Part shown: positions 17,309 to 26,582 of the stretch, piece after piece
Position numbering within the stretch: the first letter of the stretch is position 1
Layout of the letters: each line of letters starts with the position of its first letter
Assembly (NCBI RefSeq): GCF_023823685.1
Contig: NZ_JAMXBF010000014.1
Coordinates: forward strand, 1-64,000
Direction of reading: 5' to 3'
DNA from: Pseudomonas subflava
GTDB taxonomy: Bacteria; Pseudomonadota; Gammaproteobacteria; Pseudomonadales; Pseudomonadaceae
Length of the DNA stretch: 64,000 nucleotides
Position numbers and translations under genes: made by a program
The notes under the pieces: generated by a model
The model's database searches: none
What the model was told of the DNA's origin: nothing
Seen by the model: only the letters and a program-made list of their open reading frames with translations

Positions 17309-17814
17309 ACGTTCGGCTCCTTGGCTTCGTGGCGGCCCAGGTGGTAAGCGGCGACCAGGGCGGCGAGCAGCAGCATGGAGGCCAGCTCTACCACCAGCAG
17401 ATACGGACCGAACAGGCTGACGCCGACGGCCTTGGCGTCCACGGTCTCGAGACCGATGGCGGCGCCGCTCGGGCTGGCGAACAGAGCGTACAGCAGCTGG
17501 CCCAGCAGCAGCAGGGAGAGAATGGCGGGACCGGCCCAGATGCCGGGTTTCAGCCATTGCTTCTCCTGCTCGGCAGCGGCCGGGCCGAGGTTGAGCATCA
17601 TCACCACGAAGACGAACAGCACCATGATGGCGCCGGCGTAGACGATGATCTCCAGGGCGCCGGCGAACGGCGCGCCGAGGGCGAAGAAGGTCGAGGCCAC
17701 GGCTAGCAGCGAGACGATCAGGTTGAGCAGGGCATGCACTGGGTTGGTCCCGGTAATGACCATCACCGTGGATGCCACGGCAACGCCCGCGGCGAGGTAG
17801 AAAGCAAATTCCAT
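17305..17814 (-). CDS. nuoJ: NADH-quinone oxidoreductase subunit J
   Basis: A 169-residue membrane subunit with five hydrophobic helices, including the conserved third helix (GALEIIVYAGAIMVLFVFVVMML) whose pi-bulge links quinone chemistry to proton pumping. Two ATG codons are adjacent. I prefer the second (17814, MEFAFY) because it sits at normal spacing from the GGAGGGG ribosome site and matches Pseudomonas homologues. The first (17817) would add one Met. It lies 10 bp after nuoI. Confidence 0.94.
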   Translation of the reverse strand: MEFAFYLAAGVAVASTVMVITGTNPVHALLNLIVSLLAVASTFFALGAPFAGALEIIVYAGAIMVLFVFVVMMLNLGPAAAEQEKQWLKPGIWAGPAILSLLLLGQLLYALFASPSGAAIGLETVDAKAVGVSLFGPYLLVVELASMLLLAALVAAYHLGRHEAKEPNV

Positions 17815-17824
17815 CATCCCCTCC

Positions 17825-18373
17825 TTAGGGCAGCAGGCCTTTGACGTTGATCGGTTCGGCCTCGTTCTGCGCGGCGCCTTTCGGCTTGCCGGCGATGGCC
17901 ATGCCGGCGACGCGGTAGAAGTTGTAGTCCGGGTTCTTGCCGGGGCCGCTGATCAGCAGGTCTTCCTTCTCGTACACCAGATCCTGGCGCTTGTACTCGC
18001 CCATCTCGAAGTCCGGGGTGAGCTGGATGGCGGTGGTCGGGCAGGCTTCCTCGCACAGGCCGCAGAAGATGCAGCGCGAGAAGTTGATGCGGAAGAACTC
18101 CGGGTACCAGCGACCGTCGTCGGTCTCGGCCTTCTGCAGCGAGATGCAGCCAACCGGGCAGGCCACGGCGCACAGGTTGCAGGCGACGCAGCGCTCCTCG
18201 CCGTCGGGGTCGCGGGTCAGCACGATGCGGCCGCGATAGCGCGGCGGCAGGTACACCGGCTCTTCCGGGTATTGCAGGGTGTCGCGCTTGCGGAAGCCAT
18301 GGCTGAACACCATGACCAGGCTGCGCAGCTGGGTCCAGGTGCCGTGCACCACATCCCATATGTACTTGAGCAT
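17825..18373 (-). CDS. nuoI: NADH-quinone oxidoreductase subunit I
   Basis: A 182-residue ferredoxin-like subunit of the peripheral arm. Two classical [4Fe-4S] motifs are visible: CVACNLCAVACPVGC at about residue 68 and CIFCGLCEEACPTTA at about residue 107. These hold clusters N6a and N6b, which pass electrons toward NuoB. The length matches Pseudomonas homologues. It lies 13 bp downstream of nuoH. Confidence 0.97.
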   Translation of the reverse strand: MLKYIWDVVHGTWTQLRSLVMVFSHGFRKRDTLQYPEEPVYLPPRYRGRIVLTRDPDGEERCVACNLCAVACPVGCISLQKAETDDGRWYPEFFRINFSRCIFCGLCEEACPTTAIQLTPDFEMGEYKRQDLVYEKEDLLISGPGKNPDYNFYRVAGMAIAGKPKGAAQNEAEPINVKGLLP

Positions 18374-18386
18374 TGCGTGTTTCTCC

Positions 18387-19379
18387 TTACTGGGCCGAGG
18401 CCAGCACGAGCGCGCCGGTCACCAGCAGGTTGATCAGAGTCAGCGGCAGGCAGAACTTCCAGCTGAACGCCATGACCTGGTCATACCGCGGACGCGGAAT
18501 CGACGCGCGCAGCAGGATGAAGATCATGATGAAGAAGCAGGTCTTCAGGGCGAACCAGATGAACGGGATTTGCGGCAGGATGCCGAACGGGCCGTGCCAG
18601 CCGCCGAAGAACAGGGTCACCAGCAGGGCCGAGATGGTCACGATGCCGATGTACTCGCCAACGAAGAACATGCCCCATTTCATGCCGGCATATTCGATGT
18701 GGTAACCGTCGGCCAGCTCCTGCTCCGCTTCCGGTTGGTCGAACGGGTGACGGTGGGTCACGGCGACGCCGGCGATGAAGAAGGTACAGAAGCCGAAGAA
18801 CTGCGGAATGATGAACCACAGGTTTTCGGCCTGGTAGTCGACGATGTCGCGCATGTTGAACGAGCCGACCTGGGCGACGATGCCCATCAGCGCCAGGGCC
18901 AGGAATACCTCGTAGGAGATGGTCTGGGCCGAGGCACGCAGGCTGCCGAGCAGGGCGAACTTGTTGTTGCTCGACCAGCCGGCGAACAGCACGGCGTAAA
19001 CCGACAGACCGGCCATGGCGAAGAAGAACAGGATGCCGATGTTCAGGTCCGCCACACCCCAGGTCGGGGTGACCGGGATGATGGCGAAGGCCATCAGCAT
19101 GGCGGCGAAGGCGATCATCGGCGCCAGCATGAAGATGAACTTGTCGGCGAACGGCGGCGTCCAGTCTTCCTTGAAGAACATCTTCAGCATGTCCGCAGCG
19201 ATCTGGAACATGCCGAACGGGCCGACGCGGTTCGGACCGTAGCGGTCCTGCCACCAGCCCAGCAGACGGCGTTCGACGAAGCTCAGCAGCGCGCCGCAGA
19301 CCACCACCACCAGCAGGATGACGATGGCCTTGAGGACGGCGATGAAGACGTCGAGCAGTTCGGGCGTCAGCCAGCTCAT
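18387..19379 (-). CDS. nuoH: NADH-quinone oxidoreductase subunit H
   Basis: A 330-residue membrane subunit with about 8 helices that forms much of the quinone tunnel. The conserved loop FVERRLLGWWQDRYGPNRVGPFGMFQ follows the first helix, and the acidic loop EQELADGYHIEYAGMKWGMFF is also present. The start overlaps the nuoG stop by 4 bp (ATGA). It links the peripheral arm to the proton-pumping subunits. Confidence 0.97.
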   Translation of the reverse strand: MSWLTPELLDVFIAVLKAIVILLVVVVCGALLSFVERRLLGWWQDRYGPNRVGPFGMFQIAADMLKMFFKEDWTPPFADKFIFMLAPMIAFAAMLMAFAIIPVTPTWGVADLNIGILFFFAMAGLSVYAVLFAGWSSNNKFALLGSLRASAQTISYEVFLALALMGIVAQVGSFNMRDIVDYQAENLWFIIPQFFGFCTFFIAGVAVTHRHPFDQPEAEQELADGYHIEYAGMKWGMFFVGEYIGIVTISALLVTLFFGGWHGPFGILPQIPFIWFALKTCFFIMIFILLRASIPRPRYDQVMAFSWKFCLPLTLINLLVTGALVLASAQ

Positions 19380-22099
19380 TGGGCGGCCTCCTGCAGTCCG
19401 GTAGCGGTCGCGCCGGCGATGGCCGCCGGGATGCCGGCGAAGCCGGCCGGCAGGCCGACCAGGCCCAGGGCCAGGTCTTCGCTGACTTTCACCGGCAGGC
19501 GCAGGGCCTGGCCAGCGACGGTCAGGCTGATCAGCGCGCCGTCATTGACGCCCAGGCGATCGGCCTCGGCCTTGGCCAGGGCGACGTAGGCGGGCTGGAT
19601 GCGCTCCTGTACCGGAGCTGCGCGGGAGGAGTTCTCCTCGCTGCCGAACAGGTGGTGGAACGGCACGACCTGCCAGGTGCCCTGGGCCGGGGCGAAGGCG
19701 CCCGGCACAGTGAACCAGGCCAGGGTCTTGCCCTGGGACTCGATCAGGCGCACGCCAGGGTCACCGGCGCGCAGATGGCCACCGACTTCGTCCTGGAACT
19801 TGTTCCAGGCCTGCGGCGAGTTCCAGCCCGGCGACCAGGCGAACGGAATCTGCTGGCGGTCTTCCTTGCTGCCCGAATAGCCTTCCATGGAGAAGGCGAA
19901 GGCGGAGTCCTGGTCCTGCGGCTGACGCGGCTCGTGCACGCTGATGTTGGCGCGCATGGCGGTACGGCCGCTGTAACGCAGCGGCTCGCGCGCGAGCTTC
20001 AGGCCCTTGATGCGGAACGAGGCGTTTGGCGCGGCGTCCTTGATCGCGGCCAGCGCGGAACTGCTGGCGGCCACGGCTTCGGTGACCTGGTCCAGCTGGG
20101 TCCAGTCCACGGCCTTGCCCTGCAGGGTGCTGTGCAGCGCGTGCATCCAGCGCCAGCCCTCGCGCACCAGGATGTTGCTGTCGTAGTAGCTCGGCTCGAA
20201 CACCTGGAAGAAGCGCTGGGCGCGGCCTTCCTGGCTGACCAGGGTGCCATCGCCTTCGGCGAAGCTGGCGGCGGAGAGCACCAGGTGGGCCTTGGCGGTG
20301 GTGGCGGTCTGCTGGTGGTCCGCGACGATCACTGCCTTGGCGGCCGCCAGCGCGGCATCGACCTTGGCGGCGTCGGCGCGGCGGTACAGGTCGTTTTCCA
20401 GCACGACCACGGCGTCGGCTTTGCCAGAAGTCAAAGCTTCCAGCGCAGCATCGACCGAATCACCACCAAACAGGGCCAGGCCCATGCTGTTGGCTTCCGG
20501 CACCACCAGGCTGATGGAGGCGTTCTTCTCGCGGTTCTTCAGGGCCTGGGCGATGTTCGCCGCGGCCTCGACGATGCTCTTCTCGCCCAGCGAGGCGCCA
20601 CTGACGATCAGCGGGCGCTTGCCGGCCAGCAGGGCGTCGGCGATCAGTTGCACCAGCTCGGCAGCCTCGTCGTCCAGGCCGGTGACGGCCGGGGCGCTTG
20701 GGTCGATGGCGTGGGCCACGGCGAAGCCGATGCGCGCGAGGTCAGCGGGCGCGGCATGCACGCAGGCTTCGGCCACGTCGTCGAGGCGGGTGGCGTCGAC
20801 GCTGGCGATGAACAGCGGATGCAGGGCGTCCTGGGCCACGTTCTGTACAGCGGCCATGTGCCAGTCCTGGATCTTCATCGAGGCGGCGATCTCGGTGGCC
20901 TTGCCCTTGACCGACTGGCGCAGGGCCAGGGCGACGCGCGCGGCGGTCTGGGTCAGGTCTTCACCGAGGACGAACACGGCGTCGTGGTCTTCGATCTCGC
21001 GCAGCGACGGCACCGGCAGCGGGCCGTTCTGCAGCACATCGCGGATCAGGCGGATGTTTTCCAGCTCGACGGCGGCGATGCCGCTGTAGAAGTTGGCTTC
21101 GCCGACCAGTTCGCGCAGGGCGTAGTTGCCTTCCAGGCTGGCGCGCGGCGAACCGATGCCGATCACACGCTTGCCCTTGAGCAGCTCGGCAGCCTTGTCC
21201 AGTGCGGCGTCGATGCCCAGCTTGGCTTCACCGCCGCTCTTATCAAGAAGCAGGGGCTGGCGCGGGCGATCTTCACGGTTGGTGTAGCCGTAGCCGAAGC
21301 GGCCGCGGTCACACAGGAAGTAGTGGTTCACCGAGCCGTTGAAGCGGTTCTCGATGCGGCGGATCTCGCCGTAGCGCTCACCGGGGCTGATGTTGCAGCC
21401 GCTGGAACAGCCATGGCAGATGCTCGGGGCGAACTGCATGTCCCACTTGCGGTTGTAGCGCTCGGAGTGGGTCTTGTCGGTGAACACGCCAGTCGGGCAG
21501 ACCTCGGTGAGGTTGCCGGAGAACTCGCTCTCCAGCACGCCGTCCTCGACGCGGCCGAAATACACGTTGTCGTGTGCGCCGTATACGCCCAGGTCGGTGC
21601 CGCCGGCGTAGTCCTTGTAGTAGCGCACGCAGCGGTAGCAGGCGATGCAGCGGTTCATCTCGTGGGAGATGAACGGGCCGAGCTGCTGGTTCTGGTGGGT
21701 GCGCTTGGTGAAGCGGTACCGGCGCTGGTTGTGGCCGGTCATCACCGTCATGTCCTGCAGGTGGCAGTGACCGCCTTCCTCGCACACCGGGCAGTCGTGC
21801 GGGTGGTTGGTCATCAGCCACTCGACGACGCTGGCGCGGAAGGCCTTGGACTCTTCGTCGTCGATGCTGATCCAGGTGTTGTCGGTCGCCGGCGTCATGC
21901 AGGACATGACGATGCGGCCGCGCTTGTCGTTCTCGTCGGTGTACTGCTTCACCGCGCATTGGCGGCAGGCGCCGACGCTACCGAGCGCCGGGTGCCAGCA
22001 GAAGTAGGGGATGTCGAGCCCGAGAGACAGACAGGCCTGCAGCAGGTTGTCCGCCCCATCGACTTCGAAATCTTTGCCGTCTACGTGGATAGTGGCCAT
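19376..22099 (-). CDS. nuoG: NADH-quinone oxidoreductase subunit G
   Basis: A 907-residue iron-sulfur subunit. The N-terminal 2Fe-2S ferredoxin domain (CWHPALGSVGACRQC) is followed by the His-Cys [4Fe-4S] site (HPHDCPVCEEGGHC), the CIACYRCVRYY site, and the extra CHGCSSGCN cluster (N7) typical of bacterial NuoG. The large C-terminal region is a molybdopterin-oxidoreductase-like fold without Mo function. It carries electrons from NuoE/F inward. It is separated from nuoF by an 86-bp gap with a hairpin, the widest gap in the operon. Confidence 0.97.
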   Translation of the reverse strand: MATIHVDGKDFEVDGADNLLQACLSLGLDIPYFCWHPALGSVGACRQCAVKQYTDENDKRGRIVMSCMTPATDNTWISIDDEESKAFRASVVEWLMTNHPHDCPVCEEGGHCHLQDMTVMTGHNQRRYRFTKRTHQNQQLGPFISHEMNRCIACYRCVRYYKDYAGGTDLGVYGAHDNVYFGRVEDGVLESEFSGNLTEVCPTGVFTDKTHSERYNRKWDMQFAPSICHGCSSGCNISPGERYGEIRRIENRFNGSVNHYFLCDRGRFGYGYTNREDRPRQPLLLDKSGGEAKLGIDAALDKAAELLKGKRVIGIGSPRASLEGNYALRELVGEANFYSGIAAVELENIRLIRDVLQNGPLPVPSLREIEDHDAVFVLGEDLTQTAARVALALRQSVKGKATEIAASMKIQDWHMAAVQNVAQDALHPLFIASVDATRLDDVAEACVHAAPADLARIGFAVAHAIDPSAPAVTGLDDEAAELVQLIADALLAGKRPLIVSGASLGEKSIVEAAANIAQALKNREKNASISLVVPEANSMGLALFGGDSVDAALEALTSGKADAVVVLENDLYRRADAAKVDAALAAAKAVIVADHQQTATTAKAHLVLSAASFAEGDGTLVSQEGRAQRFFQVFEPSYYDSNILVREGWRWMHALHSTLQGKAVDWTQLDQVTEAVAASSSALAAIKDAAPNASFRIKGLKLAREPLRYSGRTAMRANISVHEPRQPQDQDSAFAFSMEGYSGSKEDRQQIPFAWSPGWNSPQAWNKFQDEVGGHLRAGDPGVRLIESQGKTLAWFTVPGAFAPAQGTWQVVPFHHLFGSEENSSRAAPVQERIQPAYVALAKAEADRLGVNDGALISLTVAGQALRLPVKVSEDLALGLVGLPAGFAGIPAAIAGATATGLQEAAQ

Positions 22100-22158
22100 G
22101 GTTCAGGTTTCTTCTTTACCCGCCGGAGCAGGCTTGGCTAATGGAATCACGGTTGCTT

Positions 22159-22174
22159 CGCGGCCTCGGCCGCG
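22159..22174. other. Hairpin in the nuoF-nuoG gap
   Basis: CGCGGCC and GGCCGCG form a perfect 7-bp stem with a two-base centre, and near-pairing flanks (CTT/AGG) extend it. It lies in the only long non-coding gap between nuoE and nuoN. There is no U-tract, so it is not an intrinsic terminator, and processing or mRNA stability control is possible. Confidence 0.5.
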
Positions 22175-22185
22175 AGGTGAATGCT

Positions 22186-23556
22186 TCAGGCCGGCGCGAA
22201 CTGCGCGGCGGCCGGTTCCGGAATGACCGAGCTGGATACGCCAGCCTCGAACTCCGGACGGAAATACTTGATCGCACTACCCAGCGGTTCGACGGCGCCC
22301 GGTGCATGGGCGCAGAAGGTCTTGCCGGGGCCGAGGAAGTTGACCAGGCCGAGCAGGGTATCGATGTCCTGCTGGGTGCCTTGCTTGCGCTCCAGGGCGC
22401 GGAGGATCTTCACGCTCCAGGGCAGGCCGTCGCGGCACGGGGTACACCAGCCGCAGGATTCGCGGGCAAAGAACTCTTCCATGTTGCGTAGCAGCGAGAC
22501 CATGTTGACCGAGTCGTCCACGGCCAGGGCCAGGCCGGTGCCCATACGGGTGCCGACCTTGGCGATGCCGCCGGCGAACATCGCCGCATCCAGGTGCTCG
22601 GGCAGCAGGAAACCGGTACCGGCGCCGCCGGGCTGCCAGCACTTGAGCTTGTAGCCATCACGCATGCCGCCGGCGTAGTCCTCGAACAGCTCGCGGGCCG
22701 GGAGGCCGAACGGCAGCTCCCACAGGCCGGGGTTCTTCACCTTGCCGGAGAAGCCCATGAGCTTGGTGCCCATGTCTTCGCTGCCCGGGCGGGCCAGGGT
22801 CTTGTACCAGTCGACGCCGTTGGCGACGATCGCCGGCACGTTGCACAGGGTCTCGACGTTGTTCACGCAGGTCGGCTTGCCCCACACGCCGACAGCGGCG
22901 GGGAAGGGCGGCTTGGAGCGCGGGTTAGCGCGGCGGCCTTCCAGGGAGTTGATCAGCGCGGTCTCTTCACCGCAGATGTAGCGACCGGCGCCGGTGTGGA
23001 CGAACAGCTCGAAGTCGAAGCCGCTGCCGAGGATGTTCTTGCCCAGCAGGCCGGCGGCCTTGGCTTCATCGATGGCGCGGTTCAGGTTGGCGGCCGCGTC
23101 GACGTACTCGCCGCGCAGGAAGATGTAGCCGCGGTAGGCCTTGAGCGCGCGCGCGGAGATCAGCATGCCTTCCACCAGCAGGTGCGGCAGCTGCTCCATG
23201 AGCATGCGGTCCTTCCAGGTGTTCGGCTCCATTTCGTCCGCGTTGCACAGCAGGTAGCGGATGTTCATGGATTCGTCGGCCGGCATCAGGCCCCACTTCA
23301 CACCGGTGGGGAAGCCCGCACCGCCGCGGCCCTTGAGGCCGGAGTCCTTGACGGTCTGCACGATGTCGGCCTGCGCCATTTCGCTCAGGGCCTTGCGGGC
23401 GGCGGCGTAGCCGTTCTTCGCCTGGTATTCCTCGAGCCATACCGGCTGGGCGTCGTCACGCAGGCGCCAGGTCAGCGGATGGGTCTCTTCGCTGCGGGCG
23501 ATGCTGTTGATCGGGCCGATGGAGGTGAGAGTCTTCATAGCGGCGCGCCCAGTCAT
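22186..23556 (-). CDS. nuoF: NADH-quinone oxidoreductase subunit F
   Basis: A 456-residue flavoprotein that oxidises NADH. The glycine-rich NADH/FMN loop GRGGAGFPTGVKW and the ICGEETALINSLEG FMN region are present, and ESCGWCTPCRDG holds three cysteines of cluster N3, with the fourth in KTFCAHAPGA. The ATG at 23556 overlaps the nuoE stop (ATGA). A second ATG at 23538 (MKTLTSIGP) fits the usual family N-terminus and may be the true start. It forms the entry module with NuoE and NuoG. Confidence 0.95.
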   Translation of the reverse strand: MTGRAAMKTLTSIGPINSIARSEETHPLTWRLRDDAQPVWLEEYQAKNGYAAARKALSEMAQADIVQTVKDSGLKGRGGAGFPTGVKWGLMPADESMNIRYLLCNADEMEPNTWKDRMLMEQLPHLLVEGMLISARALKAYRGYIFLRGEYVDAAANLNRAIDEAKAAGLLGKNILGSGFDFELFVHTGAGRYICGEETALINSLEGRRANPRSKPPFPAAVGVWGKPTCVNNVETLCNVPAIVANGVDWYKTLARPGSEDMGTKLMGFSGKVKNPGLWELPFGLPARELFEDYAGGMRDGYKLKCWQPGGAGTGFLLPEHLDAAMFAGGIAKVGTRMGTGLALAVDDSVNMVSLLRNMEEFFARESCGWCTPCRDGLPWSVKILRALERKQGTQQDIDTLLGLVNFLGPGKTFCAHAPGAVEPLGSAIKYFRPEFEAGVSSSVIPEPAAAQFAPA

Positions 23557-24053
23557 TGATAAGACTCCAGCAGCTCGGCGACGGAGTCGCCGTTGAGGTT
23601 GCCGTAGGTGTCGTCGTCGATCATTACGGCCGGGGCCTTGTCGCAGTTACCCAGGCAGCACACCGGCAGCAGGGTGAAGCGGCCGTCGGCGGTGGTCTGG
23701 CCGGGGACGATGCCGAGCTTGTCCTTGAGGCTGCCGAGCAGGTTTTCGTGGCCGCCGATGAAGCAGGTCATGCTGTCGCACACGCGGATCACGTGGCGGC
23801 CGACCGGCACGCGGAAGATCTGGCTGTAGAAGGTGGCCACGCCCTCGACGTCGCTGGCGGGGATGCCGAGGATGTCGGCGATGGCGTAGATGGCGCCGTC
23901 CGGCACCCAGCCACGCTGCTTCTGCACGATCTTCAGGGCTTCGATGGACGCCGCGCGCGGGTCCTCGTAGTGGTGCATTTCGTGTTCGATGGCGTCGTAC
24001 TCGGCCTGGCTGAGTTCGAAACGGTCGGTTTGGATCAGGTCTGCCTGGCTCAT
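23553..24053 (-). CDS. nuoE: NADH-quinone oxidoreductase subunit E
   Basis: A 166-residue thioredoxin-fold subunit with the [2Fe-2S] cluster N1a. The four ligands are in CDSMTC and CCLGNC. An N-terminal helical bundle (residues about 15-80) precedes the fold. It binds NuoF in the NADH-oxidising module. It follows nuoCD by 4 bp. Length and motifs are standard. Confidence 0.97.
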   Translation of the reverse strand: MSQADLIQTDRFELSQAEYDAIEHEMHHYEDPRAASIEALKIVQKQRGWVPDGAIYAIADILGIPASDVEGVATFYSQIFRVPVGRHVIRVCDSMTCFIGGHENLLGSLKDKLGIVPGQTTADGRFTLLPVCCLGNCDKAPAVMIDDDTYGNLNGDSVAELLESYQ

Positions 24054-24057
24054 GTGA

Positions 24058-25839
24058 TTAACGGTCCACGTCGGCCATAACGAAATCGATGCTACCCAGG
24101 TAGGCGATCAGGTCCGCGATCATGCTGCCGCGGATCACCGAGGGGATCTGCTGCAGGTGCGGATAACTGGGCGTCCGGATGCGCGTGCGGTAGCTCATGG
24201 TGCTGCCGTCGCTGGTCAGGTAGTAGCTGTTGATGCCCTTGGTCGCCTCGATCATCTGGAAGCTCTCGTTGGCCGGCATGACCGGGCCCCAGGAAACTTG
24301 CAGGAAGTGGGTGATCAGGGTCTCGATGTGTTGCAGGGTGCGCTCTTTCGGCGGCGGCGTGGTCAGCGGGTGATCCGCCTTGTACGGGCCTTCCGGCATG
24401 TTGCGCAGGCACTGGTCGATGATGCGGATGCTCTGGCGCATCTCCTCGACGCGGACCATGCAGCGGTCATAGGCGTCGCCGTTGTGGGCCAGCGGCACTT
24501 CGAACTCGAAGTGCTCGTAGCCGGAGTACGGGCGCGCCTTGCGCAGGTCGAAGTCCAGGCCGGTGGAGCGCAGGCCGGCACCGGTGGTACCCCACTCCAG
24601 CGCTTCCTTGGTGGTGTACTGGGCCACGCCCTTGGTACGGCCGATGAGGATGCTGTTCTTCAATGCGGCCTTGGTGTACTCGTCGAGGCGCTTGGGCAGC
24701 CAGTCGACGAACTCCTTGACCAGCTTGTCCCAGCCGCGCGGCAGGTCGTGGGCGACGCCGCCGATGCGGTACCAGGCCGGATGCAGACGGAAGCCGGTGA
24801 TGGCCTCGATCACCTTGTAGGCGCGTTGGCGGTCGGTGAAGGTGAAGAACACCGGGGTCATGGCGCCGACGTCCTGAATGTAGGTACCCAGGAACAGCAG
24901 GTGGCTGGTGATGCGGAAGAACTCGGCCAGCATCACGCGGATGAAGTCGACGCGGTCCGGCACCTTGATGCCGGCCAGCTTCTCGACGGCCAGCACGTAG
25001 GGCAGGTTGTTCATCACCCCGCCGAGGTAGTCGATGCGGTCGGTATAGGGGATGTAGCTGTGCCAGGACTGGCGCTCGGCCATCTTCTCGGCGCCACGGT
25101 GGTGGTAACCGATGTCCGGCACGCAGTCGATGATCTCTTCACCGTCCAGCTGCAGGATGATGCGGAACGCACCGTGGGCGGACGGGTGGTTCGGGCCGAG
25201 GTTGAGGAACATGTAGTCCTCGTGCTCGCCCTGGCGCTTCATGCCCCAGTCTTCCGGCTTGAAGCGCGCGGCTTCTTCTTCCAGCTGCTGCTTGGCCAGG
25301 GTCAGGCTGAACGGATCGAACTCGGTGGCGCGCGCCGGATAGTCCTTGCGTAGCGGGTGACCTTCCCAGGTCGGCGGCATCATGATGCGGGTCAGGTGCG
25401 GGTGGCCCTGGAAGGTGATGCCGTACAGGTCCCAGACCTCGCGCTCGTACCAGTTGGCGTTGGGCCAGATGCCGGTGACGGTCGGTACGTTCAGGTCGCC
25501 TTCCTTGAGCGCGACCTTGATCATCACGTCGCTGTTACGCTCGATCGACATCAGGTGATAGAACACGGTGAAGTCGGCGCCCGGCAGGCCGCGGCGCTGG
25601 GTGCGCAGGCGCTCGTCCATGCCATGCAGGTCATACAGCATGACGTAGGGGCGCGGCAGGTTGCGCAGGAAGGTCAGCACGTTGATCAGGCGATCACGGG
25701 CGACCCACAGCACCGGCATGCCGGTGCGGGTGCTCTGGACGGTGAAGGTCTCGGCACCAAAGCGGGAATTCAGTTCGACGACCACGTCCTGGTCATCGGC
25801 CTTGTACGGTGGAACGGACAGAATGCTGTCTGCAGTCAT
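24058..25839 (-). CDS. nuoCD: NADH-quinone oxidoreductase fused subunits C/D
   Basis: A 593-residue fusion. Residues about 1-190 are the NuoC (30-kDa) domain, ending near GHPLRKDYPARATEFDPF. The rest is the NuoD (49-kDa) domain, with LNLGPNHPSAHGAFR near its start and DYLGGVMNN and IVDQCLRNMP-like regions. Fused nuoCD is typical of gammaproteobacteria including Pseudomonas. It forms part of the quinone-binding site with NuoB and NuoH. The ATG lies 55 bp after the nuoB stop. Confidence 0.97.
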   Translation of the reverse strand: MTADSILSVPPYKADDQDVVVELNSRFGAETFTVQSTRTGMPVLWVARDRLINVLTFLRNLPRPYVMLYDLHGMDERLRTQRRGLPGADFTVFYHLMSIERNSDVMIKVALKEGDLNVPTVTGIWPNANWYEREVWDLYGITFQGHPHLTRIMMPPTWEGHPLRKDYPARATEFDPFSLTLAKQQLEEEAARFKPEDWGMKRQGEHEDYMFLNLGPNHPSAHGAFRIILQLDGEEIIDCVPDIGYHHRGAEKMAERQSWHSYIPYTDRIDYLGGVMNNLPYVLAVEKLAGIKVPDRVDFIRVMLAEFFRITSHLLFLGTYIQDVGAMTPVFFTFTDRQRAYKVIEAITGFRLHPAWYRIGGVAHDLPRGWDKLVKEFVDWLPKRLDEYTKAALKNSILIGRTKGVAQYTTKEALEWGTTGAGLRSTGLDFDLRKARPYSGYEHFEFEVPLAHNGDAYDRCMVRVEEMRQSIRIIDQCLRNMPEGPYKADHPLTTPPPKERTLQHIETLITHFLQVSWGPVMPANESFQMIEATKGINSYYLTSDGSTMSYRTRIRTPSYPHLQQIPSVIRGSMIADLIAYLGSIDFVMADVDR

Positions 25840-25894
25840 GGTCTCGGTCGCTATCGGCGGTATACGGCGTCAGTGAACGGGGCGGAACGCCGGT

Positions 25895-26572
25895 TCACAC
25901 TTCGTCGGGGCTGCGCAGGTTGGTCACAGCGATGCGTTGCTCGCGGCGCTGCTCCTTCTGCGAAGGCATTTCGGCACGGTAGATGCCTTGGTCGCCAACA
26001 ACCCAGGATAGCGGGCGACGCTCCTGGCCGATGGATTCCTGCAGCAGCATCAGGCCTTGCAGGAACGCCTCGGGGCGGGGCGGGCAGCCGGGAATATAGA
26101 CGTCCACGGGAAGGAACTTGTCGACACCCTGGACCACCGAGTAGATGTCGTACATGCCGCCGGAATTCGCACAGGCGCCCATGGAGATCACCCACTTGGG
26201 CTCCAGCATCTGCTCGTAGAGGCGCTGGATGACCGGGGCCATCTTGATGAAGCAGGTGCCGGCGATGACCATGAAGTCGGCCTGGCGCGGTGATGCACGA
26301 ATCACTTCCGCACCGAAGCGGGCGATGTCGTGGGGCGCGGTGAAGGCCGTGGTCATTTCCACGTAGCAGCAGGACAGACCGAAGTTGTACGGCCACAGGG
26401 AGTTCTTGCGACCCCAGTTCACCGCACCGTTGAGAACATCTTCGAGCTTACCCATGAAGATGTTCTTGTGGACCTCATCCTCTAGCAGTGGATCGGCTAC
26501 GGTCTCCCGCTGGCCGATCGGATACTGCTCGTTGGGAGCATCCGGATCGATCCGAGTAAGTTTGTATTGCAT
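25895..26572 (-). CDS. nuoB: NADH-quinone oxidoreductase subunit B
   Basis: A 225-residue subunit that holds cluster N2, the last redox centre before quinone. The ligands are in GLSCCYVEM (adjacent cysteines), MGACANSGGMYD and IPGCPPRPE. I chose the ATG at 26572 (MQYKLTRIDPDAP), with GAGG 8 bp upstream, over a longer frame that would need a TTG two codons earlier. The nuoA stop lies 10 bp before it. Confidence 0.96.
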   Translation of the reverse strand: MQYKLTRIDPDAPNEQYPIGQRETVADPLLEDEVHKNIFMGKLEDVLNGAVNWGRKNSLWPYNFGLSCCYVEMTTAFTAPHDIARFGAEVIRASPRQADFMVIAGTCFIKMAPVIQRLYEQMLEPKWVISMGACANSGGMYDIYSVVQGVDKFLPVDVYIPGCPPRPEAFLQGLMLLQESIGQERRPLSWVVGDQGIYRAEMPSQKEQRREQRIAVTNLRSPDEV

Positions 26573-26582
26573 CGCCAAAGCC

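Noticed and set aside
26573..26578. Upstream TTG start for nuoB
   Set aside because: The ATG two codons later has a GAGG site at proper spacing and the family N-terminus MQYKL.
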